Made by a program: the position numbers and the translations under genes. Of a stretch of 64,000 bases of DNA, positions 1 to 8,840 are shown one piece after another. Positions within the stretch are counted from its first letter, which is position 1; each line of letters opens with the position of its first letter. The stretch is from Clostridium sp. BJN0013 (lineage in GTDB: Bacteria; Bacillota; Clostridia; Clostridiales; Clostridiaceae), in assembly GCF_040939125.1 (NCBI RefSeq), contig NZ_CP162495.1, forward strand, positions 3,844,001 through 3,908,000. Reading direction: 5' to 3'. The notes beneath the pieces are model-generated. The model saw nothing but the letters and a program-made list of their open reading frames with translations. It ran no database searches and was not told the DNA's origin.

Positions 1-2
1 AT

Positions 3-371
3 AATAAATTGGGATCAGTTGGAACTGTTAACCCTAAAACTGGTGATTTATCACAACAGTTGAGTGACAAAGGAAATACCGAAAACTTCAAGTATTTTTT
101 TTATACAGTATCTAAAGATTATTCCAATAAAAAAGTGATAATCATTGCTGACAATATAAAGCACCATCATTTTAAAAGTATAAACAAATACTTAGAAAAA
201 TTAAAGAACATTGAATTTTTCTACTTACCCCTATACTGCTCTGAACTAAATGCTGTAGAACATTTGTAAAAAAATATACGTGCTAATATTACACATAATA
301 CACTTTTTAGTGCTTTTACAGAATTAATACAGCAGGTGAATTCTTATTTTTATTGCCTGAAAGAGGATTAA
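3..371 (+). pseudogene. IS630-family transposase remnant (cut by window edge)
   Basis: The reading frame is open from the left edge and encodes the C-terminal half of an IS630-type DDE transposase. A GTVNPKTGDL-like stretch is followed by the second catalytic Asp region (IIIADNIKHHH) and by LPLYCSELNAVEHL, the usual PPYSPxLNPIEHLW block. The codon after EHL, where Trp is expected, is TAA. The same frame then continues with recognisable sequence (KNIRANITHNTLF) to about 371. It is therefore an inactive copy with a premature stop. Its N-terminal half lies outside the window. Confidence 0.8.
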
Positions 372-404
372 AGAGTAAGTTACATAAATTGTGTGCATAT
401 ATAT

Positions 405-430
405 GCTAACCTTCCCATTTGGAAGTTAGC
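405..430. terminator. Hairpin, possible terminator
   Basis: GCTAAC-TTCC pairs with GGAAGTTAGC around a short loop and is followed on the plus strand by a T-rich stretch. It lies just after the IS630 remnant. It may be a transcription terminator or part of the element end. The rest of the 372-758 gap has no convincing gene. Confidence 0.4.
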
Positions 431-511
431 TATTTGTTATTTTAAATTATATGGCATACTTTAAAATAATGTAATCTTATAGCATTGATATTACACAGTT
501 CATCACATAAA

Positions 512-533
512 CTTCCGTCAAACTCACATTAAA
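512..533. repeat. Possible orphan IS982-type terminal repeat
   Basis: The stretch TTCCGTCAAACTCACATTA resembles the right end of the IS982 copy at 8674-8690 (TTCCATCGAACTCACGTTA), with three differences in 19 bases. No transposase is attached, so it may be a solo end left by a deletion. This is a short match and could be coincidental. Confidence 0.35.
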
Positions 534-758
534 TTAACATATTAGGAGATGTTATGTATTGGGGAGCTAATTTTTTATCATATAATATCAAATATATATA
601 TTAACTCTATAATAGTACAAAAGTGATTGAATAATTTTAAACTTGTAAAATACTCAATTAAAAATGCACTATTATAGATTGACTCTATTAGTTATTGGTT
701 TACTCCCAATAAGTAGTTAGCATAATATATTACAAATTTTTTATTTATAAATTACTAA

Positions 759-920
759 TTACCACTTAAGTGCTCGACATCCTTCACATGGTCCCAAACA
801 GTGACCTTCACATGAAGTACATGAGTTTGAGCAACCTATAACACAACCACTACCACAAAAAATCAAAGGATTAATATCCTGTGATTTGTTTTGTAAATCC
901 TTTTTTACATCTAATTTCAT
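759..920 (-). CDS. Cys-rich CXXX-repeat RiPP precursor peptide (53 aa), second copy
   Basis: This small gene starts at ATG 918-920 behind an AAAGGAGA ribosome site and encodes 53 residues. The N-terminus MKLDVKKD resembles that of the precursor at 2729-2920 (MKLDKKQD). The core carries eight cysteines at positions 22, 26, 30, 34, 37, 41, 45 and 48, so the spacing is mostly four residues with two slips to three. The shared leader start, the Cys spacing and the same strand argue that it is a second substrate of the maturase at 3276-5447. It is now separated from that operon by an IS1182-like remnant and may have lost its promoter. The product is inferred from family resemblance; no modification can be read from sequence. 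Confidence 0.8.
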   Translation of the reverse strand: MKLDVKKDLQNKSQDINPLIFCGSGCVIGCSNSCTSCEGHCLGPCEGCRALKW

Positions 921-951
921 AAAATTTCTCCTTTCATTTTATTATTAATTA

Positions 952-996
952 GGCGTTTGTGAAACGCCGCAATCCGCATAAATGCGGGATATTTTT
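952..996 (+). terminator. Twin hairpins at left border of IS1182-like element
   Basis: GGCGTTT/AAACGCC (952-968) and CCGCAT/ATGCGG (974-987) form two adjacent short hairpins. The second is followed by six T residues, so it looks like a plus-strand terminator. They sit just ahead of the transposase remnant and may be the subterminal hairpins that protect an IS from read-through. Confidence 0.5.
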
Positions 997-1090
997 TGTT
1001 ACAAAATAAAATAGCTCCTCACTGATTTATGGTAAAATTGAATTGACAAGAAACAAAATCACCATTTCCTCGGAAAGGAGTTACATATAC

Positions 1091-2526
1091 ATGATATCAT
1101 ATAAACAGCTTTCTTTGGCAGATGTTTATTCTGATTGCAAAGAAAAATTTGAAAGCAACAAATGTCAGTTTCTTTCTTTACTTGAAAATAGTATTGATCT
1201 TGATGATTTGGTTCCTGTTTCTTTCATAAATCATTTTTACGCTTCCACCAGAAGGCCTCGTAAATATAAGCTTTATGCCATGATTCGTGCTTTGATTTTG
1301 CAACATATTTTTTCTATCCCTATAGACTCTCTTTTAATCATTTTTCTTAAGTATTCTCAAGAGTTAAGGGATTTCTGCGGTTTTCTTAAAGTTCCTGATG
1401 CTTCTAAGTTTACTCGTTTTAAACAAGACTTCCTTTTGGACTTACAATACATGTTCGATTATCTGGTTGATATCACCGAACCGATATGCCAACAAATTGA
1501 TGCAAAACTTGCTTCTATGACTATTTTTAATACTTCTGGTATTGAAGCTTTCGTCACTGAAAATAATCCTAAATACGCTAACCGCATCATAAAACAACTT
1601 AAAGCTTTTAAGAAGGTACATGGTTTGGATGATTCTTATGATCCTTATAAAGCTGCCTATGGTTCTATGCCTTCACATGCTGCAGCTAACCTAGCCATTC
1701 AGCAAATGTACATTAACGGGTATTTCTGCTATTCTTTTAATTTGGTATTATAACCAACGGTCTTGGCATTGTAAGAAACATTTCGTTTTACAATAAAAAT
1801 TTTCTTGAGACTCATCCAGATATTGTTATTGAGAAAAAATCTGATTCACCTGATGAGGATAAGTCTCTTGCTGATGCTAAAGCATTTATACCTGTTCTTA
1901 AGGATTTTCTTGAAAAACATCCTTTGATAAATCCAAAAACCTTTTTAGGTGATGCAGCCTTTGACAGCATTGAAATTTATCGCTACCTTTTGCAGGAATT
2001 AAAGTCTGAAAAAACATACATACCTCTAAAAACTAAGCTTGCATCAGAAGAATCTGATTGTCCTTTAAACGAAGATGGTATTCCCTGCTGCCCTCATGAC
2101 CATTCACTACCCATGAAACGAGAAGGAAGCAAAACACACTTACGTTCAGGAATTCCAACAATGAAATTCGTCTGTCCTAAAATGAAATGGATCTACAATA
2201 AAGAGACTAAAAAAGTCGACGAGTAACTTTATGTGAAAACCCATGCACGAAATCATCTTGTGGCAGAATGTTCTACATTTATCCTGGAAAGAATCTGCGT
2301 GCATATCCTAGAACCACTCGTGGTTCTGAAGAATGAAATTATACCTATAGAATTCGTTCTGCTGTAGAAAAAAGCATTGATTAATTTAAACATAGTTACT
2401 GTATTGCTGGCCGCAGAACACATAATGAAAAAACTCTTCATGCTGACTTGCTTCTTTGCAGGTATAACTCAGCTAATAACGGTTGTTATATCCAATAAAA
2501 TACACAAGTATGATATATTCGAAGGC
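1091..2526 (+). pseudogene. IS1182-like transposase, multiply frameshifted
   Basis: A full-length transposase can be followed through several frames. The N-terminal part starts at ATG 1091 (MISYKQLSLADVYSDC, after AAAGGAG) and carries the DUF772-type region with HFYASTRRPRKYKLYAMIRA. The frame breaks near 1735, where one base is missing before FGIITNGLG. The middle continues as HPLINPKTFLGDAAFDSIEIY to about 2226, with a stop and further shifts after that. A C-terminal trace (ADLL, GITQLIT) runs to about 2526. It lies between the two Cys-rich precursor genes, so it probably split a RiPP operon. The family name rests on recognition of the sequence and not on a search. Bases 2527-2728 hold nothing else I can identify. 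Confidence 0.8.
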
Positions 2527-2728
2527 TAAAACCATTGATTGCGTAGATATTAGCTATACTTAAATTTTCAATTAAGCATAGTTCTATTTCTTGCACCATT
2601 TTTTTCAATTTAACTATTCCAAATCGTAAAAATTTGCCTTTAATCTTCTAATTGCATTTTTGAAACTTCTAGTCATCTTTTATTGATTTTTACCAGTGAG
2701 TTTCGCAATTACCTATATTATTAAATAA

Positions 2729-2920
2729 TTACGTAGCATAAGATAAACAACTATATTTACATCCTAAACACTGTCCAGTACAAGTTAATGTGCATGTATT
2801 TGTACAAGGTAATCCACAATATCCGCTACAAGGTCCATAACAACTTCCAGAACAAACACATCCTGATAATGAAGCATTGTTTTCACCTGAATATACATCT
2901 TGTTTTTTATCAAGTTTCAT
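2729..2920 (-). CDS. Cys-rich CXXX-repeat RiPP precursor peptide (63 aa)
   Basis: This is a 63-residue peptide with a short leader (about residues 1-20) and a core in which 11 of the last 43 residues are Cys. Cysteines at 23, 27, 31, 35, 39, 43, 47 and 51 fall exactly every four residues, forming tetrads such as CSGS, CYGP and CTNT, with extra Cys at 21, 54 and 58. The start has a strong GAAGGAGGTG site. It lies 43 bp after a 95-residue accessory gene and downstream of a radical-SAM/SPASM maturase on the same strand. This matches the CXXX-repeat target peptides known from bioinformatic families of radical-SAM RiPPs. The expected modification is thioether crosslinks between Cys and backbone carbons, which is inference. 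Structure and activity of the product are unknown. Confidence 0.88.
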   Translation of the reverse strand: MKLDKKQDVYSGENNASLSGCVCSGSCYGPCSGYCGLPCTNTCTLTCTGQCLGCKYSCLSYAT

Positions 2921-2963
2921 TTTTTCACCTCCTTCTAATTCTTAAAAGTTTACTGTTAAGTTC

Positions 2964-3251
2964 TTAAGCATCATAATAGATACCTTGTTTATCAAAATCT
3001 ACATTTAATTTTGAAGGATCATAAGCTATATCATATTTTTTTAATATATTAGTCCACCATAAATCATAGGATTTTGTTGCACTTGAAAAGTCACTTCTTA
3101 ACTTATTATAAAACCAATTATTTTCATCAATATCCAGTTGTGATTGAGTTAATGTAATTAATAATGATTTTAATGAATTAATCTTTTCAAAATGTATTAC
3201 TATTTCATTTCTTTCTTCTTCTGTAATATTTACCAACAGCTTCTTTCCCAT
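2964..3251 (-). CDS. CXXX-repeat peptide modification system small protein (95 aa)
   Basis: A 95-residue acidic, soluble protein starts at ATG 3251 behind GGAGGAAT. It has MGKKLLVNITEEERNEIV at the N-terminus, a WW pair near residue 65 and a C-terminal KLNVDFDKQGIYYD. As I recall them, the small accessory proteins annotated as CXXX repeat peptide modification system protein have the same LLVNxTEEER start and tryptophan-rich C-terminal half. It lies between the maturase (24 bp upstream) and the precursor (43 bp downstream), so it is probably cotranscribed. A role in precursor binding or delivery is plausible but unproven. It has no Cys, signal peptide or membrane segment. Confidence 0.72.
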   Translation of the reverse strand: MGKKLLVNITEEERNEIVIHFEKINSLKSLLITLTQSQLDIDENNWFYNKLRSDFSSATKSYDLWWTNILKKYDIAYDPSKLNVDFDKQGIYYDA

Positions 3252-3275
3252 CTATTTATTCCTCCAAATTATTAT

Positions 3276-5447
3276 TTATAAAAATGCTTTTATATTGTAC
3301 GGATTAATATTTTTAGTAGCAAAAAGTTTTTGAATAGGATCATTAATGTTTGAATCGTGAAGTTTATTATAATGTTCTAATGTATAACTGTTTGGATTTA
3401 TCTTATTCAATAGACTTACAGCAATAGATTTTTCAATCATAGATAGTTTACATTGCATTGAAGAAGGTGTATTAAATTCATTAGTTAATTTTTTATTCAA
3501 ATATATGCATCTATTGCAATTAAACATATCACATCCCTTACATATAGGTGCAGAATCTAATTTAAACAAATTAGGTTCTTTAATATTAACGCCATTTTCT
3601 AAATCTCCTATATAACTTTGCTTATTATCAAAATAAAATTTAGGACAGACATATATTTTTCCATTTGGTGCCAATGCAAAAGTATGACTTCCAGCATTGC
3701 AATTATCCATTAAATCTAATAAAATAATATCTGTTAATTTATTAAACTCTTTAGGCTGTCCATTCCTGTAATAATCCAAAATAATATCTGATACTTTTTC
3801 TAATTCACCTCTATATAATTTGTAATCAATATCCTTAGATTTTATTTTTAAATTTAAATTTATTCTATAATAATTCTTAAATGCCTTTTCAACTAAAGTA
3901 TGTAAAGTATCTAATTTAAATTGGGACACATTTAAAATACATATATCTATATTACTATTAGAATTTAAATTAAAAGCAATATTTTCTTCATCAATTACCT
4001 GTATTTTTTTGCAATTGTTATTTCTTATTGTAGTATTATTTTCATATATTTCAATTCTATTTATATATGAAAAATCATTTATATCCATGATATTATCATT
4101 ATTCTTAGAATGTAAAATTATTGGCATATAAAAATTATCCTCGCAAAATTTTATTCCATTTTTAATAATGTCCACTGGCATCTTTCTCGAAATTTTCATA
4201 GAATCATAATCACAATATTCTACACAGTTGTCATCCATTATAAAAAATAAATAATTCCTTTTATCTAATTTATGATTTCGTTCTATGGCGAATGTTTCTC
4301 TTAATTTATCCCAATAATAATCATTAGCCCTACATCTTGCTTTATGCATTTTACATATAAATTTTGCTCTTTTATAGTTTGTAGGAATTTCCGAACTATC
4401 ATAATTAAACCCTTGACACCAACCACACCCTTTTGCAATTTCACAATCTATACATTCATTATCACTTTGTGTCTTAGTAGTCACTCCTATGAAAGGCCTT
4501 ACTTTATCAAAATCAATTCCATCGTTTATATTCCCAATTGTATAGCCTTCATTATTTTCCATGCAAAAGTCAGAGTACCTTAAGCAAGGATATAAATTTC
4601 CATATGGATCTATAGAAAGCATTAGACCTGCTCCACAATTATTTCGATTTAGATCTTCTTTGTTATAAGGACGACCAATACTTTCATCGAATAACGAAGT
4701 ATTATAATAATTCCATAACTTATTATCTATTATGTAATCAGCCAATTGTTTTAGTTGCTCCTCAAAAATCAAATCATCTCCGTCCTTCCAAACGTCTTCA
4801 AATACAACGTTAGCAGGAACATCTTTTATACCTAAATTCCATAAATGAATTATGCTATCTTTTACATATTTTAAATCACTACTGCCTATAGTTACTTTTG
4901 TTTGTGCGTTATTAGGGAATTGACTTAACCATAAAGGTATATTTTTAACAACATCATCATATGAACCATGTCCATCTTTATATACTCTCTGTAGATCATG
5001 TTTAGTTTTAGTACCATCAATTGAAATTCCTATACTAACTTTATTAGGATTCTTTTTTAGGAACTGCTGCACTTTATCATTATTGTATAAAATACCATTA
5101 GTTGATATACAAAATCTATACATATAAGCCCAAGGATGGTTTTCCTTAAAAGTTTTCATTTTAATATAATCTGCTATTTTATCAATTACATCAATCTCTA
5201 ATAATGGTTCTCCACCTATAAAATTCCAAATGACAGCTTGACTTTTAAATATATTTGAATTTTCTATAATATAATCTACAGCTTTTTTTGCAACAGAGAA
5301 TGGCATACTTTTCTTATTATTTTTATGTATCTCATAACAATATTTACATCTAAGATTACAATCTTCTGTAACTATAAAGGTTATATCATAAGCTTGTCCA
5401 TCCATCCAACTCTTTATTTGTGTGCCAAGTTTATATTTATCATTCAT
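3276..5447 (-). CDS. Radical SAM/SPASM peptide maturase fused to second SPASM-like maturase (CXXX-repeat family)
   Basis: The protein has 723 residues from ATG 5447, chosen because AAGGAGGT sits just upstream; an in-frame ATG at 5465 lacks a site. The radical-SAM CX3CX2C motif (CNLRCKYC) is at residues 30-37. A first SPASM region follows, with NNCGAG, YPCLRY and CIDC..GCGWC (about 270-380). From about residue 395 the sequence changes to a second unit with no radical-SAM motif, ending in its own SPASM-like block: NCNAGSHTFALAPNGKIYVC, then CKGCDMFNCNRC and MQC. In my memory of the family, this second unit resembles the stand-alone CXXX repeat peptide maturase that other genomes encode separately. 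It likely uses SAM and Fe-S clusters to crosslink the two Cys-rich peptides. It is the first gene of its operon. Confidence 0.88.
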   Translation of the reverse strand: MNDKYKLGTQIKSWMDGQAYDITFIVTEDCNLRCKYCYEIHKNNKKSMPFSVAKKAVDYIIENSNIFKSQAVIWNFIGGEPLLEIDVIDKIADYIKMKTFKENHPWAYMYRFCISTNGILYNNDKVQQFLKKNPNKVSIGISIDGTKTKHDLQRVYKDGHGSYDDVVKNIPLWLSQFPNNAQTKVTIGSSDLKYVKDSIIHLWNLGIKDVPANVVFEDVWKDGDDLIFEEQLKQLADYIIDNKLWNYYNTSLFDESIGRPYNKEDLNRNNCGAGLMLSIDPYGNLYPCLRYSDFCMENNEGYTIGNINDGIDFDKVRPFIGVTTKTQSDNECIDCEIAKGCGWCQGFNYDSSEIPTNYKRAKFICKMHKARCRANDYYWDKLRETFAIERNHKLDKRNYLFFIMDDNCVEYCDYDSMKISRKMPVDIIKNGIKFCEDNFYMPIILHSKNNDNIMDINDFSYINRIEIYENNTTIRNNNCKKIQVIDEENIAFNLNSNSNIDICILNVSQFKLDTLHTLVEKAFKNYYRINLNLKIKSKDIDYKLYRGELEKVSDIILDYYRNGQPKEFNKLTDIILLDLMDNCNAGSHTFALAPNGKIYVCPKFYFDNKQSYIGDLENGVNIKEPNLFKLDSAPICKGCDMFNCNRCIYLNKKLTNEFNTPSSMQCKLSMIEKSIAVSLLNKINPNSYTLEHYNKLHDSNINDPIQKLFATKNINPYNIKAFL

Positions 5448-5523
5448 TTTATTACCTCCTTGCATTTAATTCAATTATAGTATAATTACCTAGATTGCAT
5501 TATATTTAGTATATATTAAAATC

Positions 5524-5557
5524 AATGTAACAATTTCATTATATATGTTGTTACATT
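5524..5557. promoter_or_regulatory. 10-bp inverted repeat upstream of RiPP operon, possible operator
   Basis: AATGTAACAA and TTGTTACATT form a perfect 10-bp inverted repeat with a 14-base spacer. It lies about 77-110 bp upstream of the maturase start and about 400 bp upstream of the divergent regulator. A TATAAT-like box for the maturase lies between it and the gene. A binding site for the HTH-TPR regulator is a reasonable guess, with no direct evidence. Confidence 0.45.
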
Positions 5558-5589
5558 TTTGATCAACTGTTTTTAATCAACCGATTTTT

Positions 5590-5649
5590 ACATTTTATTT
5601 ATTTATATTATTTATTTCTACATTTTATTTACTTATATTATTTAAGTGA
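5590..5649. repeat. Two tandem copies of a 30-bp AT-rich unit
   Basis: ACATTTTATTTATTTATATT at 5590 recurs at 5620 with one base changed, giving a 30-bp period. It sits in the 506-bp gap between the divergent maturase and regulator genes. The rest of this gap is AT-rich, with no ORF that has a ribosome site. The tandem copies could be regulator sites or simple low-complexity sequence. Confidence 0.5.
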
Positions 5650-5953
5650 TATAATAAATAAAGATTGAACATTAAATCTTGTGAGTCTTACAAATCACAT
5701 AAATTTCACATTGATATTTTTCATTATAATTACAACTTTTATATATAATATTAAAAAGTTTTTTAATGATAATTTTTATGAGCAAGGGACTTTTGGTATG
5801 TAATCATTATCATAGATCTGCACAAAACAAATATTACTTTTTAAAATTATATGAATTGTTTTGTATGGTTTTTCATGCCAAGATTCTTTTGCCTTATTCG
5901 CTTTTACAAGATTCCAAAATCAACTCAAATAAAAAGTTAAGGTGATATTAATT

Positions 5954-7270
5954 ATGGAATTTTTAACTCCTGGACAAAAAATTAGGAATATAAGAATAAA
6001 GCTAAATATGAATCAACAAGATTTGGTTTCAGAAAATATAACAAGACCACTTATAAGTATGATAGAAACTGGAAAAAGAAACTTAACATATGATACTGCC
6101 AATACCATAATGGGAAAATTTAATAAAAAAGCTAAAAAGTTAGGAATTGATTTGAACATAGATATAGACTATTTACTAAGGCATCAATATGAAGATGCTA
6201 ATATATATTGTTTGCAAAAACTTAAAAACAATAATATAAATAATGTTATTAGCGAAGTTCTTCAGATATCAGATAAATTTAACTTGTTAGAAGTTAAAGC
6301 TATAGCATATAAAGCTATGGGGGATTTATACTTTGATAACAAAAGTTTTATAGAATCTTTTATTAAATACATTAACTCCATAGATGTTTATAAAGAAATA
6401 AAAAAAAATGAAGATATACCATATCTTTATTGGAAAAGTGGTCTTTGCAAAACTTATTTACTACAATATAAAGAAGCTTTAACTTATTTTAATCTTTCAC
6501 GTTATTATTCAATACTTTATGATAATAACAAAATTAGAACAATTTCTTTATATCATATAGCTGAATGTTATATAAAGTTATATGATATAAATTCAGCTAA
6601 AATTCATATAAATAATTATTTATATGAATTTAATAAATATAACAAAAGTAAAAATTCAAATTATTACATTAATGCTAATATTTTAAGGGCTAACTGTGAT
6701 GAAATTGAAGAAAGATTTGATAGAGCTATAGTTATATATAAGTCTTTGATTAGCGAAATTCAAAACTTTGAAAGTCCGTTATTAGGTATTATTTATAATA
6801 ATTTAGGATTAGCTTACTTTTATAAAAATGAGTTTAACAAAAGTATTAAATATTTTGATATGGCTATAGAACTTAGGACTAAGCTAGATAAATTTAATTT
6901 ATCACATACACTTATAGAAAAATCAAATATTTTATTACATGAAAAATTATATACTGAAGCTATTAAAACATTAGAATTAGGATTAAAATACGCTGAAATG
7001 TATAATGATATTCAATATTTAGTAAAAGGAAACTATATGCTTGCAAATGTATATAATGCTCTAAACGATAATAATAACTTAGAAAAGATATATTTAAAAA
7101 TTGCTGTTTTACTACAAAATACCGATAGTTTAGATATTATTTTAATATATAATAAACTATTAAATATCTACTTGGATCAAAATAATTTCTCACAAGCTAA
7201 AAAGTATGCATTATTATGTCAGGATTTAATTAGAAATAATGTAAATTTACTATATTGTAAAGGCATGTAA
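5954..7270 (+). CDS. HTH-XRE / TPR transcriptional regulator (RRNPP-like)
   Basis: A 438-residue protein starts at ATG 5954, 8 bp after AAGGTGA; an in-frame GTG 12 bp earlier would bury that site. Residues about 7-60 are an XRE-type helix-turn-helix (QDLVSENITRPLISMIETGK). From about residue 100 to the end it is built of TPR-like helical pairs, for example YNNLGLAYFYKNEFNKSIKYF. This architecture is shared by Rgg/PlcR/NprR regulators, which bind secreted peptides, and by clostridial quorum regulators. It is divergent from the RiPP maturase, so control of that operon is likely. No cognate peptide gene is clear downstream, where an IS982 element begins 83 bp after the stop. Confidence 0.8.
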   Translation: MEFLTPGQKIRNIRIKLNMNQQDLVSENITRPLISMIETGKRNLTYDTANTIMGKFNKKAKKLGIDLNIDIDYLLRHQYEDANIYCLQKLKNNNINNVISEVLQISDKFNLLEVKAIAYKAMGDLYFDNKSFIESFIKYINSIDVYKEIKKNEDIPYLYWKSGLCKTYLLQYKEALTYFNLSRYYSILYDNNKIRTISLYHIAECYIKLYDINSAKIHINNYLYEFNKYNKSKNSNYYINANILRANCDEIEERFDRAIVIYKSLISEIQNFESPLLGIIYNNLGLAYFYKNEFNKSIKYFDMAIELRTKLDKFNLSHTLIEKSNILLHEKLYTEAIKTLELGLKYAEMYNDIQYLVKGNYMLANVYNALNDNNNLEKIYLKIAVLLQNTDSLDIILIYNKLLNIYLDQNNFSQAKKYALLCQDLIRNNVNLLYCKGM

Positions 7271-7352
7271 ATAGACTATCTAATTTTGGTAAAGGAAACA
7301 TATGATAATATGTGTTATAAGGGAATATGGCAACACATCCATTAAGCTAAAT

Positions 7353-8690
7353 TAACGTGAGTTCGAAAATATAATCACTAATATGGATAAACTTTCCTAA
7401 TAAAAACACAAAAAAGTAGTCCTGTAAACACATGGCTTAATTTTCCACTTATATTAAAGCAATGCGTTTATCTATTTTTAAAGATGATTTCTTAGGAAGA
7501 AAGCTATATGCAGCTAAACCTGCAACAACATTTACCATAAAATTAACAAAGCTTCTATGATTGCTGTGTTCTATCTGGCATATGTTTTTCAGATGATCAT
7601 TTATGGTTTCAATAATGGCTCTCTTCCTTAAAAGAATTTTATCTTCCATCGGCACAAGCTTGTTTTTCATATTTTTCTTAATCTTTGTTATTACCTGTAT
7701 GCCTTTAGGATACAAAATATCAAATATCTTTTGAGAGAGATAGCCTCTATCACCAAACAGTTTTCCAAACAAATTTTTCGTTAGATTCTGAATAGTATTG
7801 GTTTCTCTATTATCTACATTTCCAGGGGTTAAATGAAAAGAAAGAATTTCTCTCTCACATCATTAACCACAAGATGAAGTTTAAATCCGTAAAACCATCC
7901 TGTTGAACTTCTGCCGAGTTTCGCAATTTCTTTAAAAACCTTATGCAAATAAATTCTCCTGTTATTACATACATCTAATGCTGTAGAATCTATAAAGGGA
8001 ATTCGTTACAGTAAAATATTTTTAGGTAAAATTTATTATACATTTATAATATAATGGAAAAAACATGTGTAAAGCCTTATAGTTGTGTTGCTTTAGTTAA
8101 ACTGTATATTAAATATACAAAAAATAATTATAACGAAAAAGATAACATTCTATTAACAAAGCTTTAAAAACGTTGAAAATAGTATGTTTAGAATATGGGA
8201 TTTATGTAAATATTTTTACCTAAAACTTTTTGACAGTGACGGAAATTCCTGTGCACTTGTCAGTCCTAAATTTTACCATGTATAATAGTAATGGAATTAA
8301 TGCTTCCTGCATTAACTCAACAAATCTATTATAGCTCACAAGCTTGGGAAAATAAGGTTTAAGTACAAGTAGAAACATGTTCTTTATAATAGGTTTTAAA
8401 GGTTCTATAACCTGATAAGTGAAAATATATTGTAATTGTCATAACTTCACTTAATTATAAAGTTTTACTTTTAATCATTATAAATTTACTGTCAGAATTA
8501 TCGGTTAGGAAATAACTTTTACAGTAATTTTCAAGTCCGATACAATAATTGTCTACATCATAGAATATTGCTATCAATAAATCTTGCATATAATCCCATC
8601 CTTTTTTATTTTGTTTGTTTCGTCACTTACAATAATAAAACAAAGGAGGGATTTTTTATACCTTAAAATTTTTCCATCGAACTCACGTTA
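7353..8690 (-). mobile_element. IS982-family element with decayed transposase
   Basis: TAACGTGAGTTCGA at 7353-7366 and its reverse complement at 8677-8690 are the terminal repeats. Inside, on the minus strand, an IS982-type transposase can be followed in pieces. It starts at ATG 8589 (MQDLLIAIFYDVDNYCIGLE), continues with YNRFVELMQEALIPLLLY and PFIDSTALDVCNNRRI, and after a frameshift near 7780 gives GDRGYLSQKIFDILYPKGIQ, ending at 7449. The gene carries several frameshifts and a 238-bp insertion at 8004-8241, so it cannot make transposase. It abuts the 3' end of the HTH-TPR regulator. Confidence 0.8.
8004..8241. mobile_element. MITE-like 238-bp insertion inside the IS982 copy
   Basis: CGTTACAGTAAAA at 8004 and the reverse complement of the sequence ending at 8241 align over 28 bases with 23 matches, sharing TTTTAGGTAAAA at the inner side. 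Removing the segment rejoins the IS982 transposase reading around FIDSTALDVC (left) and RTDKC (right). The flanks GGGAATT and GAAATTCC suggest a short imperfect target duplication. There is no ORF inside. The features fit a non-autonomous MITE moved by an unseen transposase. Confidence 0.65.
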
Positions 8691-8840
8691 TTTTATATAA
8701 ATTTTTATATAAAAAGTAAATATATAAAAATTAATTCGTTTTATATAATACTGTATTCTGCAATTAATTTTAGGTCAAAATATAATTAAAATTAGACCAC
8801 TCCATTCAGTGAAAATTTCCAATCTTAAACCTTAGGCTTG

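Noticed and set aside
2253-2441. Open frame of 62 codons on the minus strand
   Set aside because: It lies inside the decayed IS1182-like transposase on the opposite strand, has no ribosome site and resembles nothing.
2729-2920. SCIFF-type or metallothionein-like peptide
   Set aside because: The six-Cys SCIFF pattern is absent, and the adjacent maturase and helper genes fit a CXXX-repeat RiPP better than a metal-binding protein.
5590-5649. CRISPR array
   Set aside because: There are only two tandem units, with no spacers of even length and no cas genes in the window.
7280-7354. 17-codon frame after the HTH-TPR regulator as a signalling peptide gene
   Set aside because: It has an AAAGGA site, but the product has no export signal or hydrophobic segment and its stop lies in the IS982 end. 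Kept only as a remark.
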